From Trissonchulus latispiculum (Eukaryota > Nematoda > Enoplea > Enoplida > Ironidae), in NCBI GenBank assembly GCA_030248195.1, contig JASAND010016630.1:62001-126000 (forward strand): DNA of 64,000 nt, given 5' to 3'. Both the position numbers and the translations under genes were made by a program. The first letter of the stretch is position 1; every line of letters begins with the position of its first letter. Of the stretch, positions 60,223-64,000 are shown piece by piece. Below the pieces are notes generated by a model. It was not told where the DNA came from. It saw nothing but the letters and a program-made list of their open reading frames with translations, and did not search any database.

Positions 60223-60832
60223 ATTGAGTTGCACTCTCTTCTTATTCTAAAAGTTCTTTTTGAAAATGACAATTAGTTACAACTCAAAAATATTCTTAGG
60301 TACCCCAGAAAAATACCAATGTATACGTATATAACAAATTGTACAAAATACAACAAATTGATATAAATTGTAGCAAAAGTTGCTATTTTTGGACCTGAAA
60401 AAGAAACAATTACCAAAATTAACCTAAAATGAAGGGGATTAGACAAGCAAAGTCACCAACACAAATAAAATTATCACAACAAAATTATTTGTTAATTAGG
60501 TACGAACTTTGGAAAAAATTCCTAACTCAAATCCCAAAAATAGCCTTAAATTATCTCACCCCAAAAATAAATGCTATATTAGAGCCTAAATTGGGGGAGA
60601 CCCAGGTACGCAATTATACACGTATGCAAACAGTCAAACCCTAGAGAAAAAATTTTCAGATTTTTGACCCTAGGGGGGTTTACCTACCTAAGAAAAGTTG
60701 GAAAAATTCGTGCGCTGAACGCAAAGAACTACGGAGGGAAACCCCAACGAAACTAAAACAAAAATTGACAGAAATTTGAAAAATTTTACGACGGGGTTCA
60801 GGCAAGAAATCCCTGAGCTCCTGGCAGCCTAA
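60223..60832. other. Leader between 5' LTR and Gag
   Basis: 610 bases, AT-rich, expected to hold packaging signals. No tRNA-matching primer site beginning TGG is seen next to the LTR. Confidence 0.5.
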
Positions 60833-61837
60833 TGTAGCGGGGCTAGTAGGTTTTCCTACGTACTAACACCGTTACCACGCCCTGACGTAGCGGACGCGGA
60901 GACCGTGGCACAGATGGATAACTGACCGACTACAGGAGACGGTCGGGACAGCCTCGCCAGACAATACACGCAGGGGTAATCCGATCCTAAGGGCGAGATG
61001 ACTCGCACTCTCACTCACTCAGAATTGAACTACCTACCTAGCAGGAGCTCAGAAATACTAAACCTAGCTAAATACACTTTAATAAAGAACAAGAATAACA
61101 AGTTCTAGTTAATAACAACACAATAATATAGTACTGGGTCGAACCCTCAAGCAAGCACAAACAAACAACAATTATAACTTACAGTTACAGGACGGTTGGG
61201 CGGACCAACCAACGTACCAAATGCTCTGGGGAGAGCTGGGAGAGACACAGAATATATACAGAAATTAAAGGGGGAGAAATAGCGTAGATAAACACAAGCG
61301 TTCACAATGACAGAACAATACAAAGTGAAGGGGGAAGCGAGTGTTGGGTTGGACTCTCCCACGAGCGCCCACTAGTGGAAATTTCCCCCAATCACGTAGC
61401 TCCCAAAGTCACGAGGGGGAACCCACCCAATCCCACGTATACACGTTGGGGGAGCTACGTGACTTGCAAACGTTTCCCAGCCCAAGGTGATGACGATATA
61501 TGAAGCCAAGCGGGTAGCTATGCTAGCTACAACCGCCAGCAACGAAAAGGTTGACCGTGTGTCACCTTAATCCGTTACATCTCCCCAGGGCTCGCCATCC
61601 GAACTCCCGAGAGGATCACTGCACAAATGGCGAACTGGTACGTGAGCTGGTCAAACACAGACAATACAGAGCAATGATGCTACAAGTACAAAACCAACAC
61701 AACTGATAACTGCAAGTTATAAACTCCAGACTAACTAGTCAAAACTAACAACAAGTGTAGAAAAAACACAAAGAAACAAGTGATTAAATACTACATAGTA
61801 CAGGTGATTAAGCATATACTAGGCACCATGAGATGCT
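60833..61837 (-). repeat. 5' LTR of the giant element
   Basis: Starts TGTAGCGGGGC and ends GAGATGCT on the plus strand; GTTT follows (61,838-61,841). About 13 substitutions and 2 indels against the other LTR. Confidence 0.88.
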
Positions 61838-61841
61838 GTTT

Positions 61842-62731
61842 CGTTTAGTTTCTTGCTCTTTGTCGACAAATGCTGTTCAAGTAGATAAGACTCACTCCCA
61901 TGGCACATTTTAACAACCACACTATACATGTGCTGTGCCACATATTTTACCCACAGCACGGACTAAGTCTATGTCGTTTTACTAAATCTATTTAAACGAT
62001 GGTAAATAATCATAGTAAAATTTCTAAACTAAGCTAATTCGTTAAAGCACGATTGGTTGAGTGCTTTCTTTTGACTTGGCGGCGCTGCTACGGTTGCAGT
62101 GCAGATCGAATCCAGAACCAAAGATAAAAGCTAATTAATGTATCTGAGCAGTTTTTTAAGTTTTACGTTTGGATTACTGCAAACCTTATCCAATTAAGAC
62201 AAACATAGAATGGGTGTTTTGAGCATACATCTTTTGAGGCTTTTGTGTCCGGGGATTTTTCTTTCACAAGAAGTTTCTATGTTCTAAATACCGAAAAATA
62301 GGAAAATTTCATTTATGCTCTATTTTTCCAACATTTAAGAATAAAAATTAGAAGTTTCAGTTTCTAAATTCTAAATTAATCAAAGCAAAATTTTAGGATT
62401 TAGGAATACGAGACTTTAGAATCTTCACAAAATTGCTTTAGGTCTAAATTTTAACTTGGTTGTTCAATCTTTTAAACTCCAAAGTACAAAACAACAAAAT
62501 ATATTCACCTAAACACCTATGCTCTAATCTTCAAACTTCCGCCAATCACGTAAAGGCTGAAATCATGACAGCCAATTAAAAACAAGCTGTTTCGAAATAC
62601 CCCATTCTGATTGGCTTCGCTAACGTGCAAGCTTGTTTGAAGTTTTTCAAAATATTCCTGGCGGAATTTGAGTGCGATTGTGGGGTGAAATGGAAGCAGT
62701 GGATGTCAATTAGGTTATCTCTCTGATACAG
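61842..62731. other. Host flank, no gene seen
   Basis: AT-rich sequence with no supportable frame. Confidence 0.5.
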
Positions 62732-63265
62732 AAAGGTTTTACCTTGAAAGCCATAGCCAAATACTTTCAAGATCAGTTTCCTGGCAGCAAAGGATTTTCT
62801 GACTCGTTTCCTGAAAACCCATAACTTATCTTGTCGAAATTATATGGATGACGTAAGCTTAGACGGTATTGTGGCTGGGGCGGTGTCCGAATTGGGGCCA
62901 AATGCGGGGCGTCGTTACGTTAAGGGATACCTGGAGGCAAAAGGATATCAGCATATTGGTGAGCATCGAATTGCGTCAGCCCTGAAGCGTCTAAATCCTA
63001 GAACCCATCAGGGACGCAGAAACTCTGTTCAGCGGAATATTAGCCCCATTCCCTACACAGCCAAATATTTTGGACACAGATTACAATGGACCAGAACGAA
63101 AAACTGGTAAACTTTGGCATTACTCTTGTGGCCGCCATGGACGGTTATTCTGGTTTTATAACGGCGCACTCGGTCATGCCAATCAAGAATAACATTAAAA
63201 TCTATGATGCAGTTTTCAAACCAACTGTGTTGGAATATGGATTATGGGATCAAAAGCTATGCTGA
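62732..63265 (+). pseudogene. Integrase-core (rve-like) gene fragment
   Basis: Starts with an HTH-like segment (GFTLKAIAKYFQDQFPG) in one frame, then 62,844-63,110 (DDVSLDGIVAGAVSELGPNA, GRRYVKGYLEAKGY, IPYTAKYFGHRLQ), then after a one-base shift the integrase core (MDQNEKLVNFGI, AAMDGYSGFITAHSVM, LEYGLWDQ). This is the family of animal integrase-core proteins in which the first catalytic Asp lies in the M-D-Q-N segment. It ends before the second Asp. Frameshifts and truncation mark it as dead. Confidence 0.65.
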
Positions 63266-64000
63266 ATTAGTAACTTATATAAAAAGTATCTTTTGGCAAT
63301 GTAAGTTTAGGTCTTGAAGGATTGAATTTGACAAGGCAATTATTGGAATAGATAGGATAAGATGTAAGAATACACAGAGCTGGCAGTCTTCCTGTTATCA
63401 GCTGCAGCACATGCTCTGTTGTAGGCTCTGTGCGCTACAGGCGTTGTGTTTTTCAGCTTTAACACTGGCTGGCAAGATCTGGCAAAACTGAAGCCCTCAC
63501 CAAGTACAAAGCAAAAACATATATGTAACACACAAAACAAAAACATATATTTATGACATTGAACAAACAACTCTGTCAAACAATAAGCTACTTGAGATCT
63601 CGTTTCACATAATGAGTAGAATTTACTTATTACAAGCTTCAAATCTATGTGCAGATCTCTTTTCAACTCCAAAAATTGGGAAAGCTAAAGCTCCTCAGAA
63701 AACCCTGCACAAAATAAATTAAAACTTAGTGGATTGACGGAAATTCGCATATTTTGGAAATCAAAATTATATCACACAGACTGCACTGATAAAATCATTT
63801 CCACATGGGGAGAAGATAAAAGCCAACTTTCTAATCCTCATGTCTAGCTACTTCATGCCAATGCAACTCAGTTTAGTAAACTCGACATACAGCAAGAACG
63901 TAGTAAAGCTTCACTCTAGGTAAAACTTACCTTGACAACTTCGCAAACCCTCTGCACGGTAATGCTGTCGGCACGAAATGAACCCTCAACCATTCCAAGT
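63266..64000. other. Window end, no gene seen
   Basis: AT-rich. A minus-strand 110-residue frame (63,340-63,672) has no recognisable features. Confidence 0.5.

Larger units (their letters stand above)
41784..61837 (-). mobile_element. 20-kb giant LTR retroelement lacking reverse transcriptase
   Basis: Direct repeats of about 1,006 bp (41,784-42,790; 60,833-61,837), roughly 98.7% identical, flanked by GTTT on both sides. On the minus strand lie Gag, protease and integrase of Ty3/gypsy type, then about 8 kb of additional coding sequence (disordered protein, RNase D-like exonuclease, RS-rich protein, NADAR). Reverse transcriptase and RNase H are missing. No clear primer binding site or polypurine tract is visible beside the LTRs, and the outer LTR bases (AG...CA on the minus strand) are atypical. 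Confidence 0.85.

Noticed and set aside
1..64000. CRISPR arrays, rRNA genes, bacterial operons.
   Set aside because: None seen; splice sites, LTRs and animal transposons show a eukaryotic genome.

Overview
The window is DNA of an invertebrate animal, probably an arthropod. The evidence is GT-AG introns, a secreted immunoglobulin-type gene with a TATA box 30 bases upstream of a TCAGT initiator, AATAAA poly(A) signals, and dense nested DNA and LTR transposons. I cannot name the species. No bacterial operon, rRNA or CRISPR array is present.

Layout. (1) About 1-8,830: a Maverick/Polinton virus-like transposon, cut at the left. It carries a 5'-truncated protein-primed DNA polymerase, a DDE integrase with chromodomain, a packaging ATPase with an N-terminal C2H2 finger, hexon-like and penton-like capsid proteins, a 52-residue basic core-type protein, and unusual cargo: a NADAR-domain protein, a two-repeat TATA-box-binding protein (TBP) and a short protein with a Bcl-2 BH1-like motif. 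Many of its genes have TATAAAAG or a close variant about 36 bases upstream of the start codon. (2) 8,830-32,200: a tandem pair of four-exon genes for a secreted immunoglobulin-domain protein (copy A 9,530-24,047; copy B 26,370-32,146). Each model sums to 705 coding bases. Intron 1 of copy A is swollen by nested transposons: a 6.3-kb insertion holding a hAT-like element with a perfect heat-shock element, and a 4.3-kb hAT-type element (8-bp target duplication) with a Mutator-like (MULE) element inside, whose transposase gene is split by a 0.6-kb inverted repeat. (3) 32,743-41,664: a 1.2-kb fold-back element flanked by TTAA, interrupted by a 7.7-kb LTR retrotransposon with no protease, reverse transcriptase or integrase but with a full NADAR domain. 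(4) 41,784-61,837: a 20-kb LTR retroelement on the minus strand with Gag, protease and integrase; reverse transcriptase is absent. Downstream of integrase it carries about 8 kb of extra coding sequence: a disordered protein, an RNase D-like (DEDDy) 3'-5' exonuclease, an Arg/Ser-rich protein and a third NADAR domain. (5) 61,838-64,000: host DNA with an integrase-core pseudogene.

The main discovery candidate is that three unrelated mobile elements in 64 kb (a DNA virus-like Polinton and two LTR retroelements) each carry a NADAR domain, a family known for NAD/ADP-ribose-linked N-glycosidase chemistry including removal of ADP-ribose from guanine. This suggests, as inference, recurrent recruitment of an anti-ADP-ribosylation or NAD-related counter-defence. 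The second candidate is the Polinton TBP together with evenly placed TATA motifs, which looks like a self-contained promoter-recognition system.
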